Positions 16,365 to 25,436 are shown, counted from the stretch's first letter. The stretch is DNA of 64,000 bases from Deminuibacter soli (GCF_003412455.1 NZ_QTJU01000008.1:172816-236815), one strand, 5' to 3'. Notes: a model not told the origin generated them from the sequence alone. Numbers and translations: made by a program.

Positions 16365-17348
16365 TTATAGTAATTCTGCTATTTTCTTTTCCAGGTAATA
16401 GTTGCAGGGAACGGAGGTCATGCTGAATTGCCCGATAGGGTTAACTTCCAGAAAATAATATTCATTGTTCCTATCAACAATTATATCAATTGATCCCGTA
16501 TCAAGGTTTAGTTCATTCATGAGCTTTGTTAGCTTTTGCTCTATCCCCGCGGGTAATTTATAAGGTACAAAACGGTTCGGCTTTTTTGTATTGTATTTCC
16601 TGAAGTCAACTTCAGTCTTTTTATCGCCCTGCGAAAAAATGGCCATCGTGTAGCATTCACCCCGCAGGTAAAAAATGCGGAGTTCATATTTCTTTTTAAT
16701 CTGTGTTTGAAACAAAGAAGGGAAAAAAGTATCAGGCAGTTCAGCTGCCTGCTCAAGTCCTATTTTCTCTGTGTATGAATAATAATGATGTGTTTGCGTG
16801 AAAAAGTATACCCCTTGCCCACTGATTGCTTTTGTAATTACATCATTGTATGTGTTGATAATGTTGACCAGGTCTGCTTTCGTGGTAACAATAAAGCTCT
16901 GCGGAATTTTAAGTCCGCACCTTTTCGCGGCCTCCAATACTTTTAATTTGTTGACTTCAACAGATGAGTGGTTTCCTATTTGTTTTGTACTGCGACCCTC
17001 CACAAAAGCATGGATAAACTCGATCATTACTTTAAGTTCAGACTGCATGTGGGTTTTATGATAATGGCTGTTATTCCGGAATACAGCCTTCGATAGCGTG
17101 GTATCCTCAATGGAAATATTTTCCATGGAAAAACCGCGCCTCCTGTACCATGTGGAATTTACTTCAGCCAGGTTAACGCGAACACCGTTTTGTTCAATAA
17201 TCAATTCCTCTTTATCTATATCGAATGAAACAAATTTCATGCGATTGGTATCGGAATTAACGCGGATATATTTTTTACGCAGGGCTATGAGCCACTCAAT
17301 CACAAGGGCTGTTGAACCATCGTCTTGCCTGCTTAATAGTAAAATCAT
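16365..17348 (-). CDS. gwsG: grasp-with-spasm system ATP-grasp peptide maturase (graspetide ligase)
   Basis: The frame is open to 17501, but the family N-terminus (MILLLSRQDDGSTALVIEWL) starts at 17348, with GGAGAA-like sequence upstream as a ribosome site. The resulting 327-residue protein has the ATP-grasp fold: a nucleotide-binding strand around IGNHSSVEVNKLKVLEAAKRCG, YELRIFYLRGECYTMAIFSQ, and a metal-binding end DIIVDRNNEYYFLEVNPIGQF with the E-x-N motif. Related ligases phosphorylate Asp/Glu side chains and join them to Ser/Thr (ester) or Lys (amide). The core of the adjacent precursor has alternating Ser and Asp/Glu, which suits ester formation. It follows the precursor after 180 bases that include a perfect hairpin. 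Confidence 0.87.
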   Translation of the reverse strand: MILLLSRQDDGSTALVIEWLIALRKKYIRVNSDTNRMKFVSFDIDKEELIIEQNGVRVNLAEVNSTWYRRRGFSMENISIEDTTLSKAVFRNNSHYHKTHMQSELKVMIEFIHAFVEGRSTKQIGNHSSVEVNKLKVLEAAKRCGLKIPQSFIVTTKADLVNIINTYNDVITKAISGQGVYFFTQTHHYYSYTEKIGLEQAAELPDTFFPSLFQTQIKKKYELRIFYLRGECYTMAIFSQGDKKTEVDFRKYNTKKPNRFVPYKLPAGIEQKLTKLMNELNLDTGSIDIIVDRNNEYYFLEVNPIGQFSMTSVPCNYYLEKKIAELL

Positions 17349-17430
17349 AGATTGGGCATTCTCCGGGCATTGCTGCTGCTCCGGGTTGAAAAATATATTC
17401 TTTGTTGAACTGACGCACAGGTACGGAACT

Positions 17431-17466
17431 GAAATTGCCTCATGAATAATCATTTGAGGCAATTTC
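17431..17466 (-). promoter_or_regulatory. perfect 12-bp hairpin between precursor and maturase genes
   Basis: GAAATTGCCTCA (17431-17442) and TGAGGCAATTTC (17455-17466) are perfect inverted repeats with a 12-base loop. In the minus-strand transcript the hairpin lies about 62 bases after the precursor stop and ahead of gwsG. No clean U-tract follows in that direction. A partial terminator or an mRNA-processing or stability element would raise precursor output over enzyme output, a common need in RiPP operons. Confidence 0.6.
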
Positions 17467-17528
17467 AAAATTGTTTTATGCCAGAACAAAAGCCGGTACA
17501 TAAACGCGCACCGCTGGCATAACGGTTA

Positions 17529-17732
17529 CTAAACTTCTACTTCACCTTCAACTTCAATTTCAATATCAGTTTCAGTATAGCCCCAGGAGAAAGAGGCAGA
17601 AGCAGAGGCAGAAGCAGAGAGTGAATCACCGATTGGTGCAGTAGTAGGAGCAGTGTAGCCACCTAAAACCTTGTTAAGCTCTTTTGTTTCCATAGGCTTG
17701 ATGTTAGCCTTGCCCAGTTTTAACTTTTTCAT
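17529..17732 (-). CDS. graspetide-type RiPP precursor peptide with Gly-Gly leader
   Basis: The 67-residue peptide has a Lys-rich leader (MKKLKLGKANIK and on to ELNKVLGG) ending in L-G-G at residues 23-25, the usual C39 peptidase cleavage signal. The 42-residue core begins YTAPTTAPIGD. It then has seven Ser at every second position (37, 39, 41, 43, 45, 47, 49), a turn W50-G-Y-T53, and seven acidic residues at every second position (54, 56, 58, 60, 62, 64, 66; one Asp, six Glu). Pairing Ser and acid in antiparallel order gives a constant sum of 103. The core has no Cys or Lys. The first gene after a 406-base gap, it is followed by gwsG. Leader type and operon position make the precursor role strong; the cross-link pattern is inference. 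Confidence 0.9.
   Translation of the reverse strand: MKKLKLGKANIKPMETKELNKVLGGYTAPTTAPIGDSLSASASASASFSWGYTETDIEIEVEGEVEV
17592..17618. repeat. 12-bp tandem repeat inside the precursor gene
   Basis: The unit AGAGGCAGAAGC occurs twice in tandem and is followed by a third partial copy (AGA). In the coding direction it gives two Ser-Ala-Ser-Ala blocks. The repeat suggests that the alternating Ser strand grew by slippage in whole codon-pair steps, which would change cross-link number without disturbing alternation. Confidence 0.8.
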
Positions 17733-18138
17733 AGTTTAAAAGATAAAATTTGATTCCCTACTCTTTTTTTATCAGGCTTTTCGGGATACGCCTATATTCT
17801 TTATTGCAGCGCAAACAAGCATTTATTTAAAGTTTGAGAGAATAAAAGAAACAGGTACAGGCAATACAATTCCCTGCAGCATAAATGATATGCCTGGTTA
17901 CATCTTTGCCGCTCGTATATTGTTAGTGAATACGCTTTAAGAGATCGATTGTAACAATCGTTGTTATCAGAAAAAGGAAAAGCAGTTAACTATCTTACCG
18001 CTATTGAAAGTATAAAACATCATTATAAGAACCAAGAAAAAATATGCTTTTTTTTGCTATATGCAACATGATAAACAACAATCATCAATACAAATATTTG
18101 CAGCAATAAAATATACAATCACGTCACCATTCAGCACG
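17733..18138. promoter_or_regulatory. 406-base AT-rich gap between exporter and precursor genes
   Basis: No ORF of note is present. The gap probably holds the promoter of the precursor/maturase operon, but no clear TAnnTTTG element could be picked on the minus strand. It contains two overlapping palindromes, CGATTGTAACAATCG (17946-17960) and AACAATCGTTGTT (17953-17965), which look like an operator. A T-rich tract lies at about 17762-17771. Confidence 0.45.
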
Positions 18139-19434
18139 CTAATGATCGTGCAGTTTGCCATATATGCTTTCGAATATGCGCTGTAACACACTCTTATCAT
18201 TGGTGATAATTTCAGCAGTTCCGGTTATCTCCGGGCGTGCTTCAACTAACCGGTTGCGGGTAGTTTGAAACCCATGTGTTAAGCGAAGCTGCAGGGTATA
18301 CGCACTGTCCATTGAAACATTGGCAAGCTTATCTACCCTTGCCTCCAGCAAGCCAAATTCTTCGGAAGGATATTCCTGCAGTTTAATGAGTACCTTTTGC
18401 CCTTGTTGTATTTTGCCTGCCCTATAGGTTGGCAGCATCGCTCTTACAACATATTGCTGCATACCGGGCACTACCATAAACACAGTTTCACCATTGCCTA
18501 CATATTGATTAGACTTCCATACCCTGAAAAAAACAAGCCGGCCTTCTACCGGTGAACGCAGCACATACAACCGCTCCCATGCGGCAATCTGTCCTCTTAT
18601 TTTTTTTGCGGCATTTCGCACCGCAAACAATACATCTTTCTCTTCTGTGCGTAACTGCTGCTGAAGATCAGATATGGTTTTCCCATATTCATCGTGTTGC
18701 AGCATGTTTTGTGATACAGCATTGCTGTTGTCTGTAACACCTATTTTTTGTGAAAGATAATTTTTCCTGATTTCGTTGTATTCTGAAGGAGCAATCACCC
18801 TTTCGCTTACCAATATCCTGTTGATGCTATCTTTCCACTGCTCTATCATCAATTGTTCGTGTTGCAGGCGGCTACGTTGTTCAATACCTTCCCTGATGCG
18901 TTCGTTCTGGTTTTGCTGATTACGTACGGCGTTTAATTTGGCGGCATAATATGCATTGCTGTAAAAGAAGCTGCAATTATTTACAGCCTGGAACAACGAC
19001 ACATAGTCTGCCTGCATTTCGCCCAGCTGCATATTTCCCGGAAGCTGCACTGAGGCAACAGCTTTCCTTATGTCTATCGCAGTATCCAGCAGCGTGGCTA
19101 TTTTTTTTATGTACAGCATGTCGCCTGTATTGGCTGTATTATCGATCACTGCAATAAGATCGTTGACTGCAACCTGTTGCCCATCTGTTACGGCAAGCTG
19201 GGTTATACGGCCACCAGCCTGCGCAACCAGTTTAACAGGCGGCGTGGCAGATGAAATCAGCACTCTTGCAGTTGCCACGTCAGGGTATTTGATAAACCAT
19301 GCACCAACCAGCATTGCTATCACCAGGCAGGCAATAACAATGGTGCCATTGCGTGTAACCCACGAAGGGATGCGTCCGATAATATCCTGGACTTCTTCGC
19401 TATGGACCTCGCTTAAATTAATGTGTTCAGGCAT
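18139..19434 (-). CDS. HlyD-family membrane fusion protein of the RiPP exporter
   Basis: The 431-residue protein has a short cytoplasmic N-terminus, one membrane segment (about 28-50, TIVIACLVIAMLVGAWFI), a split lipoyl/barrel-sandwich domain (VKLVAQAGGRITQLAVTDGQQV at about 67-88; LYVLRSPVEGRLVFF near 290), a long coiled-coil part (about 110-285) and a beta-barrel end. It links the inner-membrane ABC exporter to an outer-membrane channel, which is not in this window. It begins 12 bases after the exporter gene, so the two form one operon. Confidence 0.9.
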   Translation of the reverse strand: MPEHINLSEVHSEEVQDIIGRIPSWVTRNGTIVIACLVIAMLVGAWFIKYPDVATARVLISSATPPVKLVAQAGGRITQLAVTDGQQVAVNDLIAVIDNTANTGDMLYIKKIATLLDTAIDIRKAVASVQLPGNMQLGEMQADYVSLFQAVNNCSFFYSNAYYAAKLNAVRNQQNQNERIREGIEQRSRLQHEQLMIEQWKDSINRILVSERVIAPSEYNEIRKNYLSQKIGVTDNSNAVSQNMLQHDEYGKTISDLQQQLRTEEKDVLFAVRNAAKKIRGQIAAWERLYVLRSPVEGRLVFFRVWKSNQYVGNGETVFMVVPGMQQYVVRAMLPTYRAGKIQQGQKVLIKLQEYPSEEFGLLEARVDKLANVSMDSAYTLQLRLTHGFQTTRNRLVEARPEITGTAEIITNDKSVLQRIFESIYGKLHDH

Positions 19435-19446
19435 GTTATTATTTCG

Positions 19447-21696
19447 CTATTGTGTTTCCAGCTCAAGCTGGTTTTTTACCAGCTCATAATATGTTCCGCG
19501 CTGCGCTGTAAGCGTTTTGTGATTACCCAGTTCCACAATTCTTCCGTGTTGCATCACTACAATCTGGTCTGCATGTTTTACTGTACTCAGGCGATGCGCG
19601 ATTACTACCACCGTTCGCCCCCGGAAGAAGCGTTCCAGGTTGTCAATGATTACACGTTCATTCGTAGCATCCAATGTACTGGTAGCCTCATCCATTAATA
19701 AAAAATGAGGATTCTTGTAAATGGCCCTTGCAATCAGTATCCGCTGTTTCTGACCAGAGCTGATGCCATTCCCTGTGTTACCTATCTGCGTGGCAAAACC
19801 AGCAGGCAGCTCGCTGATAAATGCTTCAACATTCGCCATTTTCACTGCTTCCAGCAGCCGCTTGCGGTCAGTATCTTCCTGCACCGATATATTGCGTTCA
19901 ATGGTGTTGGAGAAAATATGACCGTCGGCCATTACTACCCCACATTGTTTTCGCCACCATTTGGCAGATATACGCTTCAGCGGGGTCGATCCCATATAAA
20001 TGTCACCCTCAACAGGTTCATAAAATTTCAACAGCAGCTTCATCAGCGTGGTTTTACCGCTGCCACTTGCCCCCACAATTGCTGTTACCTTGCCGTAAGG
20101 AATATGCAAGCTAACCCGATCCAGCACCAGTGGCGAATCAGGCCCACCATACCGAAATGACACGTTTTCTATCCGCAATCCCTTCCGGTGATTTGCACCA
20201 TTCAATCCATTGAGCAGCTCATTACCCTCCTGTAATTCCAGTTCATAATCCGGCGTTAACTCGCCACCGGTTTCCTCGTCTTCCCGGTTGTGAATTTCAC
20301 TTAACCGTTCAACACTCAATTTAGCATCCTGTGCTGCCTGGAAGAAAGTCAGCAGCTGGTCTACCGGCGCATTCATTTGCCCGATGATATACGAAACGCT
20401 CAGCATCATTCCCAATGTCATTTGCCCGTTCAGCACTTCTTTCGCTGCAATAAAAGAAACCAGTATGTTTTTAAGTTGCGTAAAAAAAACAGCACCCGAA
20501 TTTTGGTATTGCGCCAATGTTAAGGACTGCACGCTTATCTTAAACAACCTTGCCTGCACACGCTCCCATTCCCAGCGGTGCAATGTTTCGCTGTCATTCA
20601 TTTTTATTTCCTGCATACCGGTAATAATCTCGAACAGGTTGTTCTGGTTGTCACTCATGCGTTGAAAACGGGCATAGTCCAGCTCGCGCCGCCGCTTTAG
20701 AAAAAACAACATCCAGCCAACGGACAAAGCTGAGCCGGCCAAAAACAAGCACAGGATAGGGATACTGTAAATACCCAGTACCAGCGCAAATACCAGCAGA
20801 TTAACAAGTGAGAAAACCGTACTTAATGAAGTACCGGTTAAAAACTGCTCAATGCGGTTATGGTCAGATACACGTTGTGTAATATCTCCCACCATTTTGG
20901 TATCAAAAAAACGGATGGGCAAACGCATCAGCTTTCTTAAAAAGTCAGAGATGATCGCAATGTTCACCCTCGAACTAATGTGCAGCAGCAACCACCCCCT
21001 GATCATTTCTATGGCAGTATTGCCAAAAAACAAGCACAGCTGCGCAATAAGCATCAGGTATATAAAATGGAGATTGGCCTGGTTAATACCGTAGTCAACA
21101 AGGCTCTGTGTAAGAAAGGGAGCTATTAATGAAAGTATACTCGCAACAAACATCCCGAGCAGCAATTGCAGCACATATTTTTGATAAGGCTGCAGATAGC
21201 GCAGTAAAAACAGCAGTCCGCGGGTGTTCCGTTTCTCTGCTTCCTGCTCATAAAAAAAAGGAGCCGGTTCCAGTGCCAGTACAATCCCCTGCCCGTCTTC
21301 GGTACTTACCCATGCTTTAAGAAATGTAGCCATGGATACCTTTACCAAACCATGACCAGGGTCGGCAATCAGTATTTTACTATTCTTCTTTTTCCTGTTG
21401 TAATTCTGTGGCGGCAGCACCACAAAATGGCGTTGGTTCCAATGAAGAATACAGGGCAGCTGCACTTCTTCATCTAATTGTTCAAAGGTGAGTTTTGCCG
21501 CAATGCTTCGCAAGCCTATTTTATCAGCAGCTTCACTAATACCTTTCAATGAAACGCCTTCACGTGTAATATTCGAATATTCGCGCAGTGTTTGCAATGA
21601 ATAGTGTTTTCCATAATACCTGGCAATCATTCTCAAACAGGTAGGCCCGCAGTCCATCTGGTCTAACTGCCTGTAAACATGAAAGTCTTTTCTCAT
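19447..21696 (-). CDS. C39-peptidase ABC exporter for the Gly-Gly peptide
   Basis: The 749-residue protein has three parts. An N-terminal C39 protease has catalytic Cys16 (QMDCGPTC), His90 (WNQRHFVVL) and Asp112 (IADPGHG). A transmembrane domain spans about 165-440. The ATPase domain has Walker A GASGSGKTT, a signature read as ISSGQKQR instead of LSGGQ, Walker B FLLMDEATSTLD and the switch His in VIAHRLST. It should remove the leader of the precursor after Gly25 and export the mature core through the HlyD partner. It is the first gene of the cluster and faces the HerA-like gene head to head. Confidence 0.93.
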   Translation of the reverse strand: MRKDFHVYRQLDQMDCGPTCLRMIARYYGKHYSLQTLREYSNITREGVSLKGISEAADKIGLRSIAAKLTFEQLDEEVQLPCILHWNQRHFVVLPPQNYNRKKKNSKILIADPGHGLVKVSMATFLKAWVSTEDGQGIVLALEPAPFFYEQEAEKRNTRGLLFLLRYLQPYQKYVLQLLLGMFVASILSLIAPFLTQSLVDYGINQANLHFIYLMLIAQLCLFFGNTAIEMIRGWLLLHISSRVNIAIISDFLRKLMRLPIRFFDTKMVGDITQRVSDHNRIEQFLTGTSLSTVFSLVNLLVFALVLGIYSIPILCLFLAGSALSVGWMLFFLKRRRELDYARFQRMSDNQNNLFEIITGMQEIKMNDSETLHRWEWERVQARLFKISVQSLTLAQYQNSGAVFFTQLKNILVSFIAAKEVLNGQMTLGMMLSVSYIIGQMNAPVDQLLTFFQAAQDAKLSVERLSEIHNREDEETGGELTPDYELELQEGNELLNGLNGANHRKGLRIENVSFRYGGPDSPLVLDRVSLHIPYGKVTAIVGASGSGKTTLMKLLLKFYEPVEGDIYMGSTPLKRISAKWWRKQCGVVMADGHIFSNTIERNISVQEDTDRKRLLEAVKMANVEAFISELPAGFATQIGNTGNGISSGQKQRILIARAIYKNPHFLLMDEATSTLDATNERVIIDNLERFFRGRTVVVIAHRLSTVKHADQIVVMQHGRIVELGNHKTLTAQRGTYYELVKNQLELETQ

Positions 21697-21964
21697 CAGG
21701 GAAATTGGAGTTGGTGTTAGTATTGGATGCTAACGAAAATAACAAAAATTAATTCATATATAAGGCATTTTTAGGTAGGCCAATATGCATATTCATTTGA
21801 GATATCCGGCACCTGTGCAATACCCCTTTTACACGCTGCAAACAGCTACAGCATTGCTTTTGGCAGCATGTAAGCTACATAGTGATGTATAAAATGATAG
21901 TAATGACGGATATATGTTGATAGTATTAACTGAAATCTTTCTTAGTTTAGTTGAAAGATATTTC

Positions 21965-23494
21965 ATGAACGACCAGTTTGAAAGTACCATCAGTAGCGGA
22001 TACAGTTTTAAGGGAGAAGCCGTACAGCTCGGTTGCGGCATTATAAACGGCGAAATTGTACCCGGAACAAAGATTAATATGCCGCTTAAAACGCTGAACC
22101 GCCATGGTCTAATTGCCGGTGCCACGGGTACCGGCAAAACCAAAACCCTGCAGTTGATCAGTGAATACCTCAGTGATGCCAGTGTACCGGTTGTGCTGAT
22201 GGACATTAAGGGCGATCTCAGCGGAATTGCCATGCCCGGTACGCCTAACGATAAAATAAAGGAACGCTACGAAAAACTGGGCCTCCCCTACCAGCCTGCC
22301 GGTTACCCGGTTGAACTGCTCACACTCAGCAATGAAAAAGGTGTTCGCCTGCGCGCTACGGTAAGCGAATTTGGCCCCATCCTGTTCAGTAAAATACTAG
22401 GATTAAATGATACACAGGGCGGCCTTGTTTCCCTGATTTTTAAATATTGTGACGATCAGAAGCTGCCCTTACTTGATTTAAAAGACTTCATAAAGGTTTT
22501 ACAATATATTTCCGACGAGGGCAAGGCAGAAATTGAGAAAGCCTACGGTAAAATTTCCACCACTTCTACCGGCACCATCCTCCGCAAGGTGATTGAGCTG
22601 CAGCAGCAGGACGCAGATATCTTTTTCGGCGAACCCAGTTTTGCCGTAGATGACCTGCTGCGCATCAGCGATGATGGCCGCGGCATGATTCATATACTGC
22701 GGGTAACCGATATGCAGAACAGGCCCAAGCTGTTCTCCACCTTTATGCTGCAGCTGCTGGCCGAACTGTATGCCACCTGCCCTGAAGAAGGCGACCTCGA
22801 CAAACCCAAACTGGTATTGTTTATTGATGAAGCCCACCTGTTGTTCCAGGAAGCTTCAGACGCCCTGCTCGAACAGCTGGAAACAGTGATCAAACTCATC
22901 CGCTCCAAAGGCATCGGTATATTCTTTTGCACACAAAACCCGCAGGATGTGCCGGCCGCCATACTCAGCCAGCTGGGTTTAAAAATTCAGCATGCACTGC
23001 GTGCTTTTACTGCGGCAGACCGCAAAACTATTAAACAGGCAGCTGAGAACTTCCCTATTACAGCGTTTTACAAAACCGATGAACTGCTCACGCAAATGGG
23101 TATTGGCGAAGCCCTGGTAACCCTGCTTAACGAAAAAGGCGTGCCCACACCATTGGTGCATACCATGCTTTGCTCACCACGCAGCCGTATGGATGTGCTC
23201 ACTGATACAGAAATAGATGCCGTTGTGCGCAAAAGCAAGCTGGCGCCCAAATACAACCAGACAGTTGACGAACAAAGCGCCTACGAAATATTAACGGCCA
23301 AACTGGAAGAAGCAGCTAAAAAAACAGCAGAAGAGGAAACAGAAAAAACAACAAGGAAAACTGCCAAACAGGAACCTGGCTTTTTTGATAACCCTGTTGT
23401 GAAACAGGCAGGCCGCACTGCAGCATCTATCATTACCCGCAGCCTGCTGGGTGCGCTGGGGTTAGGCGGCAAAAGCAAGAAGCGTATCTGGTAA
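21965..23494 (+). CDS. HerA/DUF853-type ATPase (YjgR-like)
   Basis: The start is placed at 21965 (MNDQFESTI), giving 509 residues; the frame is open further upstream without conserved sequence. It has Walker A GATGTGKT at about residue 54, LMDIKGDLSG, Walker B LVLFIDEAHLLF near 290 and FFCTQNPQDVP (sensor), all typical of HerA/FtsK-like DUF853 ATPases. The C-terminus has a charged Glu/Lys linker followed by a Gly-rich end (GALGLGGKSKKRIW). The cellular role of this family is not well defined; a DNA-linked function is often assumed. It converges with recQ, leaving 2 bases between stop codons. Confidence 0.87.
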   Translation: MNDQFESTISSGYSFKGEAVQLGCGIINGEIVPGTKINMPLKTLNRHGLIAGATGTGKTKTLQLISEYLSDASVPVVLMDIKGDLSGIAMPGTPNDKIKERYEKLGLPYQPAGYPVELLTLSNEKGVRLRATVSEFGPILFSKILGLNDTQGGLVSLIFKYCDDQKLPLLDLKDFIKVLQYISDEGKAEIEKAYGKISTTSTGTILRKVIELQQQDADIFFGEPSFAVDDLLRISDDGRGMIHILRVTDMQNRPKLFSTFMLQLLAELYATCPEEGDLDKPKLVLFIDEAHLLFQEASDALLEQLETVIKLIRSKGIGIFFCTQNPQDVPAAILSQLGLKIQHALRAFTAADRKTIKQAAENFPITAFYKTDELLTQMGIGEALVTLLNEKGVPTPLVHTMLCSPRSRMDVLTDTEIDAVVRKSKLAPKYNQTVDEQSAYEILTAKLEEAAKKTAEEETEKTTRKTAKQEPGFFDNPVVKQAGRTAASIITRSLLGALGLGGKSKKRIW

Positions 23495-23496
23495 TA

Positions 23497-25404
23497 TCAT
23501 GCTTTTTGCACCAGGCCCATATCACTCATCCTGATCTTTTGCTCGGCCAGCAAAAATTGCACAACCTCCCGGCTTTTGTCTTTGTGAAATGACTGCTGCA
23601 GGGTATCCATCAATATTTTTATCTGAATGCCTTCACTATTGAGCAGCCGGTATACCTGCTGCTCAATTTGTTTAAAATCGGTCGTGGTTAGCTTGCCGGA
23701 TTTTTGCTGCAGGCAATAATCACAGTTGCCGCAATTTTTCAGCCCGGTATCGCCAAAATAAGCCGCAATAAAACGGCTGCGGCACTGCTGCACATCCTGC
23801 AGGTATTGCAGCATGGTTGCCACGCGTTGTTTGTATAATTCCTTGCGTTTGAAATACTGGTCGATATTGATATTCACATGCGCAGCAGGCGCCCTGTTCA
23901 GCAGGTAACGCAGCTGCGGCGTATCTTTCTGCGGCCAGTAGCTGATAATGCCAAATGCATACAACTGCTGCAGCTGCTGCGTTGCCGCCTCGGGCGATAT
24001 GCGGCAGAGGCGTGCTATCTGTTTTTCAAATACCGATACGCGGTTATCAAAAATGCCTTCATAAGTGCGCAGCAGGCATTTGATAATGTCATCTGCCTGC
24101 GGGTAAGCTTCTTCAAACAAACGCAACTGTGCACGGCTGGCTGTAAACATAACCTGCGAGGGTAAAAACACCTGTTCGTTGTAATCAATATGCCCTTCCT
24201 GCTCCAGTGTTTTAATCACGTTCATAGCCAGGTGCACATCAATACTGAAGTTGGTGACAAAATCGTTCAGGTTAAAATCGTAATACACACCTTGTCCGGC
24301 ACCTACGGGGATGTTCAGAAAATCTGCCAGCGCCTGGTATACTTTCCTGATATCTTCTACGGATGGGTAGCGCACATCAGGCAGCTCGCGTAATGTTGTA
24401 ATATCCGGTTGCTGGTACAACAATACGGCATAGGCTTTTTTGCCGTCACGCCCTGCACGGCCTGCTTCCTGGTAATAGTTTTCCAGGCAATCCGGCGCAT
24501 CATAATGCACTACGGTACGCACATCCGGTTTATCGATACCCATACCAAAGGCATTGGTACAAACCATTACCCGCGTTTTGCCTGTTAGCCAGGCTTGCTG
24601 TTTGGCATCGCGCTCTTCCTGTGCTAAACCGGCATGGTAGTAATCCGCGCTGATGTCTTCAAGTGACAGTAAATGTGCTACATTTTTGGTTTGCCGCCTG
24701 CTGCCGCAATACACCAGTCCGCTGCCGGGCACCGCCTGCAGTATCTCCAGTATTTTGGCAATTTTATTTTCAGGCTTAAACACACTGTACGAAAGATTAG
24801 CCCTTTCAAACGACTGCCTGAAAATAGCCGGCTCTTTCATCTTCAGCTTGTCTGCAATATCCTCCTGCACCAGTGGCGTTGCAGAAGCTGTGAGGGCCAG
24901 CACAGGCACCCGCCGCAACTCATACCGCAGGTTGGCAATGCGCAGGTAAGGCGGTCTGAAATCGTATCCCCATTGCGATATGCAATGCGCTTCATCCACC
25001 GCAATCATACACACTTCTATGGCAGGCAGGTATTCTTTAAACAAGTTCGTCTCCAACCGCTCAGGCGATACATACAAAAACTTGTATGCCCCGCCTGTTG
25101 CCTGCTGCAGTACCTGCTGCACTTCATAATAGGTTAACCCACTGTGTAAGGCAGCAGCTGTAATTCCTTTGGCTTCAAGGTTGGCCACCTGGTCTTTCAT
25201 CAGCGCTATCAGCGGGCTCACCACTATACACAATCCATCCATCAGCATCGCCGGCACCTGGAAGCAAATAGACTTGCCCCCACCCGTAGGCAACAAGGCC
25301 AGTGTATCCTTTCCATCCAGCAATGACTGAATGATCTCCAGCTGCATGGGACGGAAGGAATCGTGGTTCCAGTATTCGCGTAATATGTCGAGGGGGGAGG
25401 GCAT
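23497..25404 (-). CDS. recQ: ATP-dependent DNA helicase RecQ
   Basis: This 635-residue SF2 helicase has Walker A LPTGGGKS (38-45), a DEAH box followed by the RecQ aromatic-rich loop (AVDEAHCISQWGYDFRP), motif VI GRAGRDG, and the RecQ-Ct zinc site (C near 540, then NCGNCDYC around 560). An HRDC domain is not obvious; the C-terminal part after the zinc site is short. It unwinds recombination and replication intermediates 3' to 5'. The upstream region holds one arm of the inverted repeat that bounds the S23-type gene. Confidence 0.94.
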   Translation of the reverse strand: MPSPLDILREYWNHDSFRPMQLEIIQSLLDGKDTLALLPTGGGKSICFQVPAMLMDGLCIVVSPLIALMKDQVANLEAKGITAAALHSGLTYYEVQQVLQQATGGAYKFLYVSPERLETNLFKEYLPAIEVCMIAVDEAHCISQWGYDFRPPYLRIANLRYELRRVPVLALTASATPLVQEDIADKLKMKEPAIFRQSFERANLSYSVFKPENKIAKILEILQAVPGSGLVYCGSRRQTKNVAHLLSLEDISADYYHAGLAQEERDAKQQAWLTGKTRVMVCTNAFGMGIDKPDVRTVVHYDAPDCLENYYQEAGRAGRDGKKAYAVLLYQQPDITTLRELPDVRYPSVEDIRKVYQALADFLNIPVGAGQGVYYDFNLNDFVTNFSIDVHLAMNVIKTLEQEGHIDYNEQVFLPSQVMFTASRAQLRLFEEAYPQADDIIKCLLRTYEGIFDNRVSVFEKQIARLCRISPEAATQQLQQLYAFGIISYWPQKDTPQLRYLLNRAPAAHVNINIDQYFKRKELYKQRVATMLQYLQDVQQCRSRFIAAYFGDTGLKNCGNCDYCLQQKSGKLTTTDFKQIEQQVYRLLNSEGIQIKILMDTLQQSFHKDKSREVVQFLLAEQKIRMSDMGLVQKA

Positions 25405-25436
25405 ATGTCGGGGGTAGCAGGGTTGTTCAACCTTGC

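Noticed and set aside
17592..17618. Short repeat as a CRISPR array
   Set aside because: Units are 12 bp, directly adjacent, in frame with a peptide gene, without spacers; no cas genes are near.
11188..21696. Reading the cluster as a lantibiotic cluster because of the LanC-like gene
   Set aside because: No dehydratase and no Cys in the core; the ATP-grasp and SPASM pair fits a graspetide-type product better.
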